In this document: one piece after another, positions 1 to 7,608 of the stretch
Layout of the letters: every line of letters starts with the position of its first letter
Numbering within the stretch: position 1 is the first letter of the stretch
DNA from: a bacterium
GTDB taxonomy: Bacteria > Sysuimicrobiota > Sysuimicrobiia > Sysuimicrobiales > Segetimicrobiaceae
Length of the DNA: 64,000 nt
NCBI GenBank assembly: GCA_035308905.1
Contig: DATGFS010000011.1
Coordinates: 53,215 to 117,214 of the forward strand
Direction of reading: 5' to 3'
Made by a program: the position numbers and the translations under genes
The notes under the pieces: generated by a model
Seen by the model: only the letters and a program-made list of their open reading frames with translations
Database searches by the model: none
What the model was told of the DNA's origin: nothing

Positions 1-194
1 GCCTGGAAGTACTCCGGGCGCTCAAGACCGATGCCCGCTCTCGCGACGTGCCGGTTCTTGTACTCTCCAACTCGTCCCGCGAGGAAGACCGGGAGCGGGC
101 TTTGGCACTCGGAGCGGCCGGGTATCTGATCAAGGCAGACCTATCCCTCCGCGATCTGCGCTGCCGCGTCAAGAATGTCCTGAAGGTCTCTTGA
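1..194 (+). CDS. Response regulator receiver domain, C-terminal part (5' end outside window)
   Basis: The reading frame is open from base 3 and ends with TGA at 192-194, giving 63 residues. It shows the second half of a CheY-like receiver: the beta-4 strand VPVLVLSNSS with the conserved Ser/Thr position, the GAAGYLIKAD segment carrying the conserved lysine, and the final helix. Nothing follows the receiver, so it is a receiver-only protein or a receiver at the end of a hybrid protein. The phosphorylated aspartate lies outside the window. The next receiver gene starts one base after its stop, so the two are probably co-transcribed and may act in one phosphorelay. Confidence 0.85.
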   Translation, partial: LEVLRALKTDARSRDVPVLVLSNSSREEDRERALALGAAGYLIKADLSLRDLRCRVKNVLKVS

Positions 195-195
195 G

Positions 196-618
196 GTGCC
201 GGCGCCCGGCGCGGCCAAAGACGACGGGAGCCGGACGATCCTGCTCGTCGAGGACGACCGGCTGCTGCGCAAGGCGGCTGAGAGCGCCCTGCGGCAGCGA
301 GGATTTCGGGTGTTGACGGCGACAAACGGCGACGAAGCACTGCGGACGGCGGCGGCGGAGATCCCGAATCTGGTACTGCTCGACCTCGTCATGCCGGGTC
401 TGCCGGGCTACCAGGTCCTGAGAGCGCTGAAGGACAACGACGCGACCGCGGCCATTCCGGTCGTGGTCCTCACAAACCTCGGCCAGGACTCGGACGTGCA
501 GCGGGCTCTCGACGCGGGGGCGGTCGCCTATGCGATCAAGAGCAACCTTGCCCTCAAGGAGCTTGTTGCCCTCATCCGACGGGTCCTGCTTACTCCCGGA
601 CCGCCTCCAGGTACTTGA
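196..618 (+). CDS. Receiver-only response regulator (CheY-like)
   Basis: This 140-residue protein is a single receiver domain. The acidic pair is in ILLVEDDRLL (about residues 16-25), the phospho-acceptor Asp in LVLLDLVMPG, the Thr switch residue in VVVLTNLG and the conserved Lys in YAIKSN. No output domain follows, so it should act by phosphotransfer or by protein-protein contact. The GTG start lies one base after the TGA of the preceding receiver gene, with AAGG about 10 nt upstream, which suggests translational coupling. Its last 29 bases overlap the end of the convergent LuxR-type regulator gene. The partner kinase is not identifiable from the window. Confidence 0.9.
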   Translation: MPAPGAAKDDGSRTILLVEDDRLLRKAAESALRQRGFRVLTATNGDEALRTAAAEIPNLVLLDLVMPGLPGYQVLRALKDNDATAAIPVVVLTNLGQDSDVQRALDAGAVAYAIKSNLALKELVALIRRVLLTPGPPPGT

Positions 619-1261
619 GAACCGCCCGCACGCGCGGCTGGACCGAGGAATTCTGCCGGTCGATCTCCAGGCGCTGGTAGATCTGGTTGATCTGGTTCTC
701 TACCGATTTCTCGGTGATGTACAGGCCCTGCGCGATGCCCGCGTTGGTAAAGCCCTGGGCCATGTGCGCGAGGATCTCGCGCTGCCGGGGGGTCAGATTG
801 GCGAGATCGCCGGCGATTTTCTTCGGGACGCCCCGGACGATCTCGGGATCCAGCACGACGAGACCGCGGGCTGCCCCTTCGATGGCGCGCACGAGCGAGC
901 CGATGTCCGACACTGACTTCTTGAGCAGATATGCCCAGCCGGCGGTAACCTCGCGCGCAACGGTGACCGCGAAATAGGGCTCGGCATGGTTGGACAGCCA
1001 GACAATGCCGATGTCCGGCTGCCGGCTTTTGACCGACAGCCCGACCTGCAGGCCGCTCACTCCGCCTCGCAACTCGATGTCCAGCGTCGCAACGTTGGGG
1101 TGCGTGTCGAGGATGCACTGCTGGGCCTCGTTCGCATCGGCCAGGGCGGCGACGACGTGGAACGTCGGCACGGAGGACAAGGCATTGACAAGAAGATCAC
1201 GGTACAGATCTTCGTCTTCGGCGATAACAATGGTAATCTTGTCTCGGCGTTCTTCGGGCAT
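590..1261 (-). CDS. NarL/LuxR-type response regulator
   Basis: The 223-residue protein has an N-terminal receiver: IVIAEDEDLYRD acidic pocket, phospho-acceptor Asp in ATLDIEL, Ser in IVWLSN, Lys in YLLKKS. A LuxR-type HTH follows from about residue 145 (LTPRQREILAHMAQGFTNA and a YITEKSVENQI recognition helix). The ATG at 1261 is preferred because GGGAG lies about 6 nt upstream; a longer reading to 1402 lacks a good ribosome site. It is divergent from the kinase-like gene at 1345 and is a close relative of the regulator at 4609-5472, sharing the D-I-E-L-R-G and G-W-A-Y-L-L-K signatures. It overlaps the receiver gene at 590-618 tail to tail. It is probably a DNA-binding regulator; the target is unknown. 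Confidence 0.9.
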   Translation of the reverse strand: MPEERRDKITIVIAEDEDLYRDLLVNALSSVPTFHVVAALADANEAQQCILDTHPNVATLDIELRGGVSGLQVGLSVKSRQPDIGIVWLSNHAEPYFAVTVAREVTAGWAYLLKKSVSDIGSLVRAIEGAARGLVVLDPEIVRGVPKKIAGDLANLTPRQREILAHMAQGFTNAGIAQGLYITEKSVENQINQIYQRLEIDRQNSSVQPRVRAVLKYLEAVRE

Positions 1262-1344
1262 AAGTCTCCCGGACCAAGAGTTCCGTCCATAAGCACGCAA
1301 CAGCGCGCAGGTGTTCGGTAAGTCACCGTGAAAACCCTGCCCCC

Positions 1345-2481
1345 ATGGGTAGCAGCACACCGCGCCACGCTGAATTGTACCAAGAACTGGCGAACGCGGC
1401 ATGGGAGATCACCGCGGCGCGTGCCGTGGTCCTGGGTCGCCTCGACCGCGCCACCATGCTGGTCAGTACTCTCGCCCTGGCCCCCACCGGTGCGGCAGTC
1501 CCTCGCGAAGCCGCCGGCGCTCTTAAAACAGCGGTGAGGGCCGATGCCAACCCGCGCCTCCGGCACGTGTACGTCGAGGGCCGGGAGGTGTCCGCATCCC
1601 CTCGTGCCCTGCTGGATACGCGGTCCCGTCGGGAACCCGGCGGGGACGGATGGGTGACGATCTTGCCCATCGAAACCCGTCGAGGGATTGCGGGCTCTCT
1701 CACGCTGTTCGCGCGGCGGCGGCCCGCGCCGCTGCAGAGGCGCCGTTACCGCGCGGCCGCGCGGCTCGCGTCGCTGATCTTCGACCTGAGCGACGATGTG
1801 CGCGAGTATATCCGCGACGACGAACGCGTACGGAAGGAGGCGGCTTCCCTGCTCCACGGCACCCATGCGGCGCTCATCGCGATCCGGCATCGCCTGGGAG
1901 AGAGCCGTAAACTGCTTGCCGCCGATCCCACGCACGCGGACGCGGTCCTCGAGAACGCCCGCGGCGAGCTCGAGCGGATCGGAGAGCGAGATATCGGCCG
2001 GACGAGCCGCCGGTTGTTTCCGCTGGTTATCCGCATGAGCCTTGCGCCCGCCCTGGAAGGCCTCGCCGACCTTTGTGGACCCAATGTGAAGATCGTCCTG
2101 TGGATCGAGAGAGCGATCGCCCGGATGGACGATCCGCTCGACAACCGGTTGCCCGAGGCTGTGCGTCTTGCGGTCTACCGCGTGGCGGAGGCGGCAGTTA
2201 TCCGCGCGGCGGCCGGTTCCCCTGCGCCGCGGCTCGAAATCAGCCTCAGCCGATCAGGCGGTCCGGCGCTGATCCTGAAGGTGCGGGACGTTTCGAACCG
2301 TCCGGCGAACTCGGCGCAGCGACAGCCGTACCCCGGCGATCTTCTGCTCCGCGTGCACGACGCAGGCGGAACGTTGAGGGTCTCAAGCCGACGCGGCGGG
2401 GGGATGTCCTGGTCGGCGTCTTTCCCGCTGCCCGGCGAAGATGAAGCGGCGCGATCCGCTACTCCGCGAAGTCCTGTGTAA
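1345..2481 (+). CDS. NarL-family histidine-kinase-like protein with degenerate ATP-binding site
   Basis: This 378-residue soluble protein has three parts. The N-terminal ~130 residues look GAF-like. A helical dimerisation segment follows (about 165-230), with LLHGTHAALIAIRHRL where HisKA_3 kinases have an H-D-T phospho-acceptor motif. The C-terminus resembles an HATPase domain (about 265-365). The final G2-like stretch (GGTLRVSSRRGGGMSW) matches kinases such as NarX or DesK. The N-box, however, normally E-A-x-x-N-A/V, reads VAEAAVIRAAAG and lacks the metal-coordinating Asn. No membrane segment is seen. It is divergent from the LuxR-type regulator at 590-1261 and is its plausible partner, either as an impaired kinase or as a phosphatase/adaptor. 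Its end overlaps the convergent CAP gene by 23 bases. Confidence 0.7.
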   Translation: MGSSTPRHAELYQELANAAWEITAARAVVLGRLDRATMLVSTLALAPTGAAVPREAAGALKTAVRADANPRLRHVYVEGREVSASPRALLDTRSRREPGGDGWVTILPIETRRGIAGSLTLFARRRPAPLQRRRYRAAARLASLIFDLSDDVREYIRDDERVRKEAASLLHGTHAALIAIRHRLGESRKLLAADPTHADAVLENARGELERIGERDIGRTSRRLFPLVIRMSLAPALEGLADLCGPNVKIVLWIERAIARMDDPLDNRLPEAVRLAVYRVAEAAVIRAAAGSPAPRLEISLSRSGGPALILKVRDVSNRPANSAQRQPYPGDLLLRVHDAGGTLRVSSRRGGGMSWSASFPLPGEDEAARSATPRSPV

Positions 2482-2992
2482 CGGCCATGCCGAACTGCCC
2501 CGCCGAGAAGACCCCGATTCCCACGCGGCGAAATCGCGGTTCTAGGATGTTTTCAAGGTGCCCGCTGCTTGCCACCAGCGCCCGGTGCGCGGCACTGCAG
2601 CTCACCGCGAACGTCACGTTTTCGCCCACCAGGCCTCGGGTCACAACGTGCGACAGCCGGTCTAGAGCGGACGGGCCCGCGGGGGAACCATGCCCCACGT
2701 ACCCGCCGGTGACCATATCGTGCGAGTGGGCACGCGCCACTGCCTGCAGACTGCGGTCCATGCGCAATGGAGGGAGCCCGTGCTGCGCCCGCGCCGAATT
2801 CAAAAGCGCGAGGAGCTGCTGCTCGGCGTCGGGTTGGTCGACCGACTGAGACGTCCGCACATCCAGCGCGACCATAACAGAGGCGTCGCTGGAGGATTGT
2901 GCAGAAGCGATCAGGAGGCCGGGGCCGAGCAACAGCAGCGCGGACAGGACAACACAGAGGACCGAGCCGAAGCGCGAGCGGTCGGCGAACAC
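2459..2992 (-). CDS. Secreted CAP-domain (SCP/PR1, YkwD-like) protein
   Basis: The 177-residue protein has a classic signal peptide (charged start, hydrophobic core LCVVLSALLLLGPGLLIA, cleavage near ASAQS). A CAP domain follows: LLALLNSARAQHGLPPL helix, RAHSHDM with the first His, GENVTFA, and SSGHLENILEPRFRRVGIG with the second His. Bacterial CAP proteins are extracellular and mostly of unknown activity. The GTG at 2992 is chosen over the ATG at 3031 because AAAGGGG lies 10 nt upstream and the ATG would fall inside the predicted riboswitch just before it. Expression is therefore probably controlled by cyclic di-GMP. Its end overlaps the convergent kinase-like gene. Confidence 0.88.
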   Translation of the reverse strand: MFADRSRFGSVLCVVLSALLLLGPGLLIASAQSSSDASVMVALDVRTSQSVDQPDAEQQLLALLNSARAQHGLPPLRMDRSLQAVARAHSHDMVTGGYVGHGSPAGPSALDRLSHVVTRGLVGENVTFAVSCSAAHRALVASSGHLENILEPRFRRVGIGVFSAGQFGMAVTQDFAE

Positions 2993-3011
2993 GTTGGAGC
3001 GCCCCTTTCGG

Positions 3012-3104
3012 CAGCCCGGCAACCCCCCCATGTTGAACGTCCGCGAGGGGGCCCGCAGCTTTGCGTCCCTGGGTTACCCCAGGTTTGCCTTTTCGCTGGA
3101 GCTG
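3012..3104 (-). promoter_or_regulatory. Cyclic-di-GMP-I (GEMM-I) riboswitch
   Basis: On the minus strand this 93-nt stretch carries the GEMM-I landmarks in order. A P1 strand (CAGCTC, 3104-3099) is followed by AGGCAAAC (3090-3083 region), then the P2 hairpin 3083-3068, which is CCTGGG closed by a GUAA GNRA tetraloop. Next come the signature GGACGCAAAG (3068-3059), a C-rich/G-rich P3, GTTGCC, and a closing GGGCTG (3017-3012) that pairs with P1. This matches the Vibrio Vc2 aptamer in motif order and spacing. The downstream ribosome site AAAGGGG and the GTG of the CAP gene lie 20 nt after P1, so control of translation initiation is plausible. Fold and ligand binding are inferred from pattern only. 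Confidence 0.85.
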
Positions 3105-3172
3105 AACTATTCGGTATTATTCTTCCCTGGATCGGGGCATTCTAGACATACGAGTTGGAGGATACTGGAGAC

Positions 3173-4066
3173 CTAGCCCTTGCGGATGGTGGACGTGTCC
3201 GCCGCTCGCTCCCAGTTGAGATAGGCCTTGCCCGCCTCTGTACCAACGGCGCCGACGGCGAGCAACCGACGCGCCTGCGCTCCCGCACCGACGGCGTCGC
3301 ATGCGGCGAGCAGCCGGCTCAGCATGTCCCACGTTCTTCCCGACGGCCACGGGCCGCTTTGTGCGTCGCCGTCGTCCGGCTCACGGTTCAGGAGCTCCGG
3401 TCTCTGCTCGATGAAATCCGCAACCCGATTCCGGGCGGCCGGAAGACTGTTTTCCCAGTCTTGGGGGAATGCCCGCCTCTCAAGCGGCCAGCCCGAGCGG
3501 AACCCTGCGACCCACCAGGACCCATTGGGCGACCACGCGAGATGAACCATGCGGTTTGCAAGCGGGGCCGTGAGCGCCACAACGGCATTCGGCACGAGGG
3601 CGACGGGATCGAGGGCCGCCGCGCAACGGACGCCGGCCGGCAATTGAAACTGGTCCACCCGGCGTTCGAGTACGATCTGCAGCAAGGCATTCTGCACCCC
3701 GAGCGGAGCATAGGCGAGATCATCAAAAAAGACGAGGCCGTTGCCGGCGTGCTTGGCGGCTTCTTCGGCGAGCGTCACGGCCCACTCGAGGGGTGCACGC
3801 ATCGTGTGGGCTGTGAGCGTGCCGCCGGAAAGAAACGAGAGGCCGGTGAAGTCGGTCGGCGCGTGGATAGCGGCCGTTGTCGTATAGAGCGGCCAATCCA
3901 TTTTTTGCGCAATTGATCGCAGCAGCGATGTCTTGCCGGTTCCCGGGGCGCCCCAGAGGGCCACCGGGATATTGGCAAAGAGCGCGATCTCGATCGCGAT
4001 CGCCGCATCCGCGGTGGACGTGGAAGCTCCCGGCATCACCTTCGGTTGCGGCCCCTCTGACATCAT
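3173..4066 (-). CDS. MoxR-type AAA ATPase
   Basis: The 297-residue cytoplasmic ATPase has Walker A GAPGTGKTS (about residues 39-47), Walker B GLVFFDDLA (about 108-116) and a sensor-1-like stretch around DPVALVP. A C-terminal helical lid follows. MoxR-family ATPases usually remodel partner proteins together with a von Willebrand A protein; no VWA gene is next to it here. The upstream neighbour is a STAS protein 15 bases away on the same strand, so they may share a transcript and a regulatory job. GGGAGG lies 6 nt before the tandem ATG codons, supporting the start. The exact substrate cannot be told. Confidence 0.8.
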   Translation of the reverse strand: MMSEGPQPKVMPGASTSTADAAIAIEIALFANIPVALWGAPGTGKTSLLRSIAQKMDWPLYTTTAAIHAPTDFTGLSFLSGGTLTAHTMRAPLEWAVTLAEEAAKHAGNGLVFFDDLAYAPLGVQNALLQIVLERRVDQFQLPAGVRCAAALDPVALVPNAVVALTAPLANRMVHLAWSPNGSWWVAGFRSGWPLERRAFPQDWENSLPAARNRVADFIEQRPELLNREPDDGDAQSGPWPSGRTWDMLSRLLAACDAVGAGAQARRLLAVGAVGTEAGKAYLNWERAADTSTIRKG

Positions 4067-4081
4067 CGAGCGCCTCCCGGC

Positions 4082-4492
4082 CTAGACTTGGGCGTGCGCC
4101 GCGGCGAGCGCCTCGGCGAGCGTTTGCACGACGGTGATGTGCGCGGCGCTTCCGAGAGCATCGAGGACTGCCTTCAGCGGGTGCTGCCACGGTACGACCA
4201 CCAGCAGCCGCCGCCGGCGCTTCTCCAGGCGTCGGTTGAACCGCAGAAGCATGTGCATTCCGCGGCTGTCGAAGTACGTGCTGCCTCCTAACGACACAAC
4301 CACCGGTTGCTCGTCCATCAGCGCCGCCTGCTCCAGCGCGGCTTCGAGAGTGTGCGCGTTGCTCGCATCGACATCTCCTGCGACCTCAATCACCGGGATG
4401 CCGTTCACCTGTCCCACCCGAAACGGCCCCGTCGGCATCCCCGGCATCTCTCCCCAATTGCGCGCGTCCGCGCCCGCCAATTTGTTCACCAT
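4082..4492 (-). CDS. STAS-domain protein (anti-sigma factor antagonist-like)
   Basis: The 136-residue protein is mostly a STAS domain of the SpoIIAA/RsbV type. It has the FRVGQVNGIPVIEVAGDVDA strand region and VVVSLGGSTYFDSRGMHML, where the Ser of D-S-R-G is the residue phosphorylated in family members. It also has LLVVVPWQHPLKAVLDALG. STAS antagonists relieve anti-sigma factors or assemble in stressosome-like switches. The start at ATG 4492 is chosen for an excellent GGAGGTGA upstream (spacing about 11 nt); an in-frame ATG at 4540 has no ribosome site. It precedes the MoxR-type ATPase by 15 bases. No anti-sigma or PP2C gene is visible in the window. Confidence 0.82.
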   Translation of the reverse strand: MVNKLAGADARNWGEMPGMPTGPFRVGQVNGIPVIEVAGDVDASNAHTLEAALEQAALMDEQPVVVSLGGSTYFDSRGMHMLLRFNRRLEKRRRRLLVVVPWQHPLKAVLDALGSAAHITVVQTLAEALAAAHAQV

Positions 4493-4608
4493 CTCGGTCG
4501 AGGTCACCTCCGGCAAGATCAAACGTCGAGAGACCTCCATCGCGGGATGCCGCTCGACGCGGCGCGGGAAGTACAATCCATGGTGCCGGTCTTCGGGAAC
4601 GCTGTGGC

Positions 4609-5472
4609 CTACCCGGCCGGCCTTCCGGACGTTGGCAGCGCCGGCATGCCGCTCCCCCGGAGATAATGGAGAACCGTCTCCACCCGGCGATGCTTCGCGG
4701 CCGTGGGGTGGTTGAGTTGTAGATGGCGGTAGATTTGATTGACGATCCCGTCTACGGATTTCTGCGACAGACCGAGAGCCTCGGCGACGGCCGCGTTGCC
4801 GAAGCCCTGCGCCATCAAGGAGAGCACGTCATATTGCGGCGGGCTCAGCATCGGGATCCATGTATTGAGCAGACGGTTCATCGAGTCCGCAATTTGCGAA
4901 TCGAGGACGACAAACCCCTTTGCCACGGCCTCAATCGCAGCCACGATCGCCGTGACGTCCGTTCCGGACTGCTTCAGGAGGTACGCCCAGCCGCTCGTCG
5001 TCTGCTGCTGAAACGAGACCGGCAGGTACGGTCGCTTGTATCCGGATAACCATACGATACCGATATCTGGAAACTCTTGACGAATTAAGAGTCCCGCGTG
5101 GATGCCGTTCAGCGCACCTCTCAGTTCGATATCGAGCACAACAACTTTGGGATGCAGGCGCCGCGTGGCCTCGATCGCGGCCTCAGCGTCGGGATATGCA
5201 CCGAGCACCGTAACCTTCCCGGTCTCCGACAGCACGGTCGAGAGGAGGTCTCGGAACAGATCCTCGTCTTCCGCGATGACGACCGGAACGGCCTCAGGCG
5301 CCGCGGCCGCATTTTCCGGCGGTCTCCCGAGTTCCCCGACCCGCCCCTGAGCATCCCGCGAATCCGTGAACACCGGCGCAACGGGTGCGGCGGGAACGCC
5401 GGAGACGACGGGAACGCCGGAGACGATAAGGGCGTCGGCGGACGACAGGACGGGAGGAGTCGATTCGCTCAT
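4609..5472 (-). CDS. NarL/LuxR-type response regulator with proline/alanine-rich N-terminal extension
   Basis: The 287-residue protein starts with about 65 low-complexity residues rich in Ala, Val and Pro. A receiver follows (VVIAEDEDLFRD, Asp in VVVLDIELRG, Ser in IVWLSG, Lys in YLLKQS), then a LuxR-type HTH (LSPPQYDVLSLMAQGFGNA, LGLSQKSVDGIVNQIY). It is a paralogue of the regulator at 590-1261. The start is uncertain: a GTG at 5520 has no ribosome site, whereas GGGAA lies 5 nt before the second of two ATGs at 5472. It probably binds DNA as a phosphorylation-dependent dimer. No kinase gene is adjacent. Confidence 0.88.
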   Translation of the reverse strand: MSESTPPVLSSADALIVSGVPVVSGVPAAPVAPVFTDSRDAQGRVGELGRPPENAAAAPEAVPVVIAEDEDLFRDLLSTVLSETGKVTVLGAYPDAEAAIEATRRLHPKVVVLDIELRGALNGIHAGLLIRQEFPDIGIVWLSGYKRPYLPVSFQQQTTSGWAYLLKQSGTDVTAIVAAIEAVAKGFVVLDSQIADSMNRLLNTWIPMLSPPQYDVLSLMAQGFGNAAVAEALGLSQKSVDGIVNQIYRHLQLNHPTAAKHRRVETVLHYLRGSGMPALPTSGRPAG

Positions 5473-5777
5473 CATGTTCCCAGTTGTACCCGGGCCCCCC
5501 CGCGTGTCGCCTCGCATCACTTCTGAGCAAGCATCACAGTGTAATCGATAGCGTCATCCTACAGGGTCGCCGCATGGAATGGGAAGAGGATAGACCCCTT
5601 GCCGCTATTAAGAGTATCGCGGGTGCTAACACCTTCGCCGATGTCTTCTAGACTCGCCGGGTCGCGAGATTGACAAAGTATGGTAACATATTGGATGCAC
5701 TTCTGGGCCGCTTTCTGCGCGCTGAACCCTAGCGTGTTCGACGAGACGCGGCGGGGAGTGATCGAGACCTGAGCCCG

Positions 5778-6221
5778 ATGTCAAGACGCGCGGAACTTCG
5801 CGCCACCAGAGACCACATCGACATTCTTACCCGGATGAGCGCACGGCTCATCAACGGGCAGAGAGAACTTACGCGTGAACAGAGTCTCGAGTTCGGTCGA
5901 GCGCTGAGCGACATTGCGGAACGCCTCGAACGGGCCGCCGACGTGCTCGCGCGGCTCATGCAACTCAGCAATCCCTCGACCACGCTGCAAAATGTCCATC
6001 TCACACCGCGCGAAATGGAGATTTTTGGCTATCTGGCCGACGGGCAGACGAACGGCGAGATCGCGTCGCGCTGCTGGGTTTCCGAAAACACGATCAAATT
6101 CCATCTCAAGAACATCTTCCGCAAGCTCGGCATCCGCGACCGGGGCCAGGCGATGATGGTCGCCAAAGGCTTGCGCCATTCCATCAGCAACGCAGAAACG
6201 GGCGACGGTTTCGTCGGCTGA
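5778..6221 (+). CDS. LuxR-type HTH regulator lacking a receiver domain
   Basis: The 147-residue protein has an N-terminal helical region of about 70 residues (probable coiled coil around LIERA-type heptads) with no receiver aspartate. A GerE/LuxR HTH follows: HLTPREMEIFGYLADGQTN, EIASRCWVSENTIKFHLKNI and FRKLGIRDRGQAM. It should bind DNA constitutively or through its helical part. The 257-base gap upstream contains no other gene. It converges with the GAF-GGDEF gene eight bases away, with no obvious terminator between. Confidence 0.85.
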   Translation: MSRRAELRATRDHIDILTRMSARLINGQRELTREQSLEFGRALSDIAERLERAADVLARLMQLSNPSTTLQNVHLTPREMEIFGYLADGQTNGEIASRCWVSENTIKFHLKNIFRKLGIRDRGQAMMVAKGLRHSISNAETGDGFVG

Positions 6222-6228
6222 GCACTCC

Positions 6229-7212
6229 CTACTTCGCAGCCCTGGCGGCCTGAACACGATCTCCGCCCTGTCGTTGGGCCTCCTGCAGGGCGCCTCTTGC
6301 CGCGGTCAATAGCGCCTCCGCGAAGGCGCCGTCGTGCGGCGATTCGCCAACGCCGAGACTCACGGTGATCGAGGGACCACTCTCGGCCACAACGGTACTG
6401 GCGCGCTGCCGGATGCGTTCGGCGACGCTGATCCCAGCACGCTTGGGCGTGCGAGGCAGCAAAAGCAGAAGGCCGCTCGAACTCCGTGCCACCCGGTCCG
6501 TTTCGCGCAGCACGCTTCGCACCAGCTTGGCCAGGTTTCGCACCAGCGTGTCTTGGAGAACGGCGTCGTATTTCTCGCGAATCGCGGCGAAACCGTCGAT
6601 GTCCAAGCACAAGAGCGCCGTCGGCTCTTCGTGCCGTTGTCCTCGACGGAGTTCCCGTTCCAAGACATCCCGAAACGCCGGCTCGCTTTCCAGATCGGTA
6701 AGCGGATCGGTTTGAGGACCGGCAAGCGGCTGTTCATGGAGGCGCGCCAACTCGATGGCGCTCGAGAAATAGCGCGCCACGACAACCATGAGGTTGACGT
6801 CGTGCTCGGTAAATTGTCCGGGATGGGGCCGGTACGCGATCAGGAGACCGACCGCCCGACCGTGTACGACGATGGGAGCGCCGACGCAGGAGCGAAAGGC
6901 CGGGCCGGTGTCCGGTCCCGGATCGGGGATCAACTCGGCCCGGCCGCTGTCCATGACCCGCGCGTAAACGTCGGCATGGAGAGGCTTTCCGAGACGGGCA
7001 GCGGCAAGTCCCGACGCGGCCCGCACGACGAGGCGCCCCGCTCCCCGTTCGTCCAGGAGCGCGACAACACAATTGTCCATACCGAGCTCTTGGCCGAGGA
7101 CGCTGAGCGCGCGATTCAGGAACACGGGCAGGCTCACGGTCAGGGCCGAAAACTCGGTCGCAATCTTGGCCAGGACGGCGACAGCGCTGTCCTGGTTCCG
7201 CGACATGGTCAT
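6229..7212 (-). CDS. GAF-GGDEF protein with degenerate GGDEF signature
   Basis: The 327-residue protein has a GAF domain (about residues 10-155) and a GGDEF-type cyclase fold (about 165-310) with DPLTDLESEPAF and the metal-site Asp in ALLCLDIDGFA. Where the active-site loop should read G-G-D/E-E-F, the sequence is RVARSSSGLLLLLP, so the catalytic residues are gone. The later TVSLGVGESP strand is intact. It should not make cyclic di-GMP; family members of this kind act as GTP or c-di-GMP sensors or as scaffolds. GGAG precedes the ATG at 7212. It is last in a same-strand run with the Tad pilus operon (66-base gap), so a regulatory role in pilus output is plausible. Confidence 0.85.
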   Translation of the reverse strand: MTMSRNQDSAVAVLAKIATEFSALTVSLPVFLNRALSVLGQELGMDNCVVALLDERGAGRLVVRAASGLAAARLGKPLHADVYARVMDSGRAELIPDPGPDTGPAFRSCVGAPIVVHGRAVGLLIAYRPHPGQFTEHDVNLMVVVARYFSSAIELARLHEQPLAGPQTDPLTDLESEPAFRDVLERELRRGQRHEEPTALLCLDIDGFAAIREKYDAVLQDTLVRNLAKLVRSVLRETDRVARSSSGLLLLLPRTPKRAGISVAERIRQRASTVVAESGPSITVSLGVGESPHDGAFAEALLTAARGALQEAQRQGGDRVQAARAAK

Positions 7213-7278
7213 GAGCGTCTCCGCTGATCGACGCGCGCGTTGTGCCGTCTTGTTGCTTTCCTCCAGTTTCGAGGTATG

Positions 7279-7572
7279 TTAGATCTCCACCTGAATCTCG
7301 ATCGTCGATCGTTTGAGACGCGACCGCCGCGTCGTGTCCTCGGCGGCAAGCACAAGGGCAACAACAAGACCCATGGCGCCCTCGAGAGTGCGGAAGGTCC
7401 TCTGGTCCGACCCCACAGGGAAGAAATCCGCCGAGACGCCGAACGCGCGAACGGTCGTCCCGTCATCGCCTTCGACATCACACGGCCGAACGGTGACAGC
7501 GCCCGCGGCGTTTGTCCGGAGGGCGCCCTCATCAATGTCCGTGGGCCGAACGGCCATCAATTTGACCAACAC
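7279..7572 (-). CDS. Hypothetical protein, Tad operon distal
   Basis: This 97-residue protein is not recognised. It has an alternating beta-like N-terminal half (VKLMAVRPTDIDEGAL, AVTVRPCDVEG), then a hydrophobic stretch LEGAMGLVVALVLAAED and a basic, beta-like tail. The hydrophobic stretch is short and weak as a membrane anchor. The gene is supported by an AAGGAG 8 nt before a GTG start and by its place 36 bases after the DUF192 gene in the Tad operon. It may be a small accessory factor; no function is assigned. Confidence 0.6.
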   Translation of the reverse strand: MLVKLMAVRPTDIDEGALRTNAAGAVTVRPCDVEGDDGTTVRAFGVSADFFPVGSDQRTFRTLEGAMGLVVALVLAAEDTTRRSRLKRSTIEIQVEI

Positions 7573-7608
7573 CTGTACGCTCCTTCCCGCGTCGTCCGCG
7601 GCGCTGCC

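Noticed and set aside
2459..3031. ATG at 3031 as start of the CAP protein
   Set aside because: It lies inside the riboswitch P3 and lacks a ribosome site; GTG 2992 has AAAGGGG and gives a better signal peptide.
3068..3083. CCTGGG/CCCAGG hairpin as a transcription terminator
   Set aside because: Its flanks and GUAA loop fit P2 of a GEMM-I riboswitch on the minus strand, and no T-run follows on that strand.
5670..5698. TTGACA as -35 of a sigma-70 promoter for the LuxR-type gene at 5778
   Set aside because: No acceptable -10 hexamer lies 16-18 nt downstream (TGGATG/GGATGC only).
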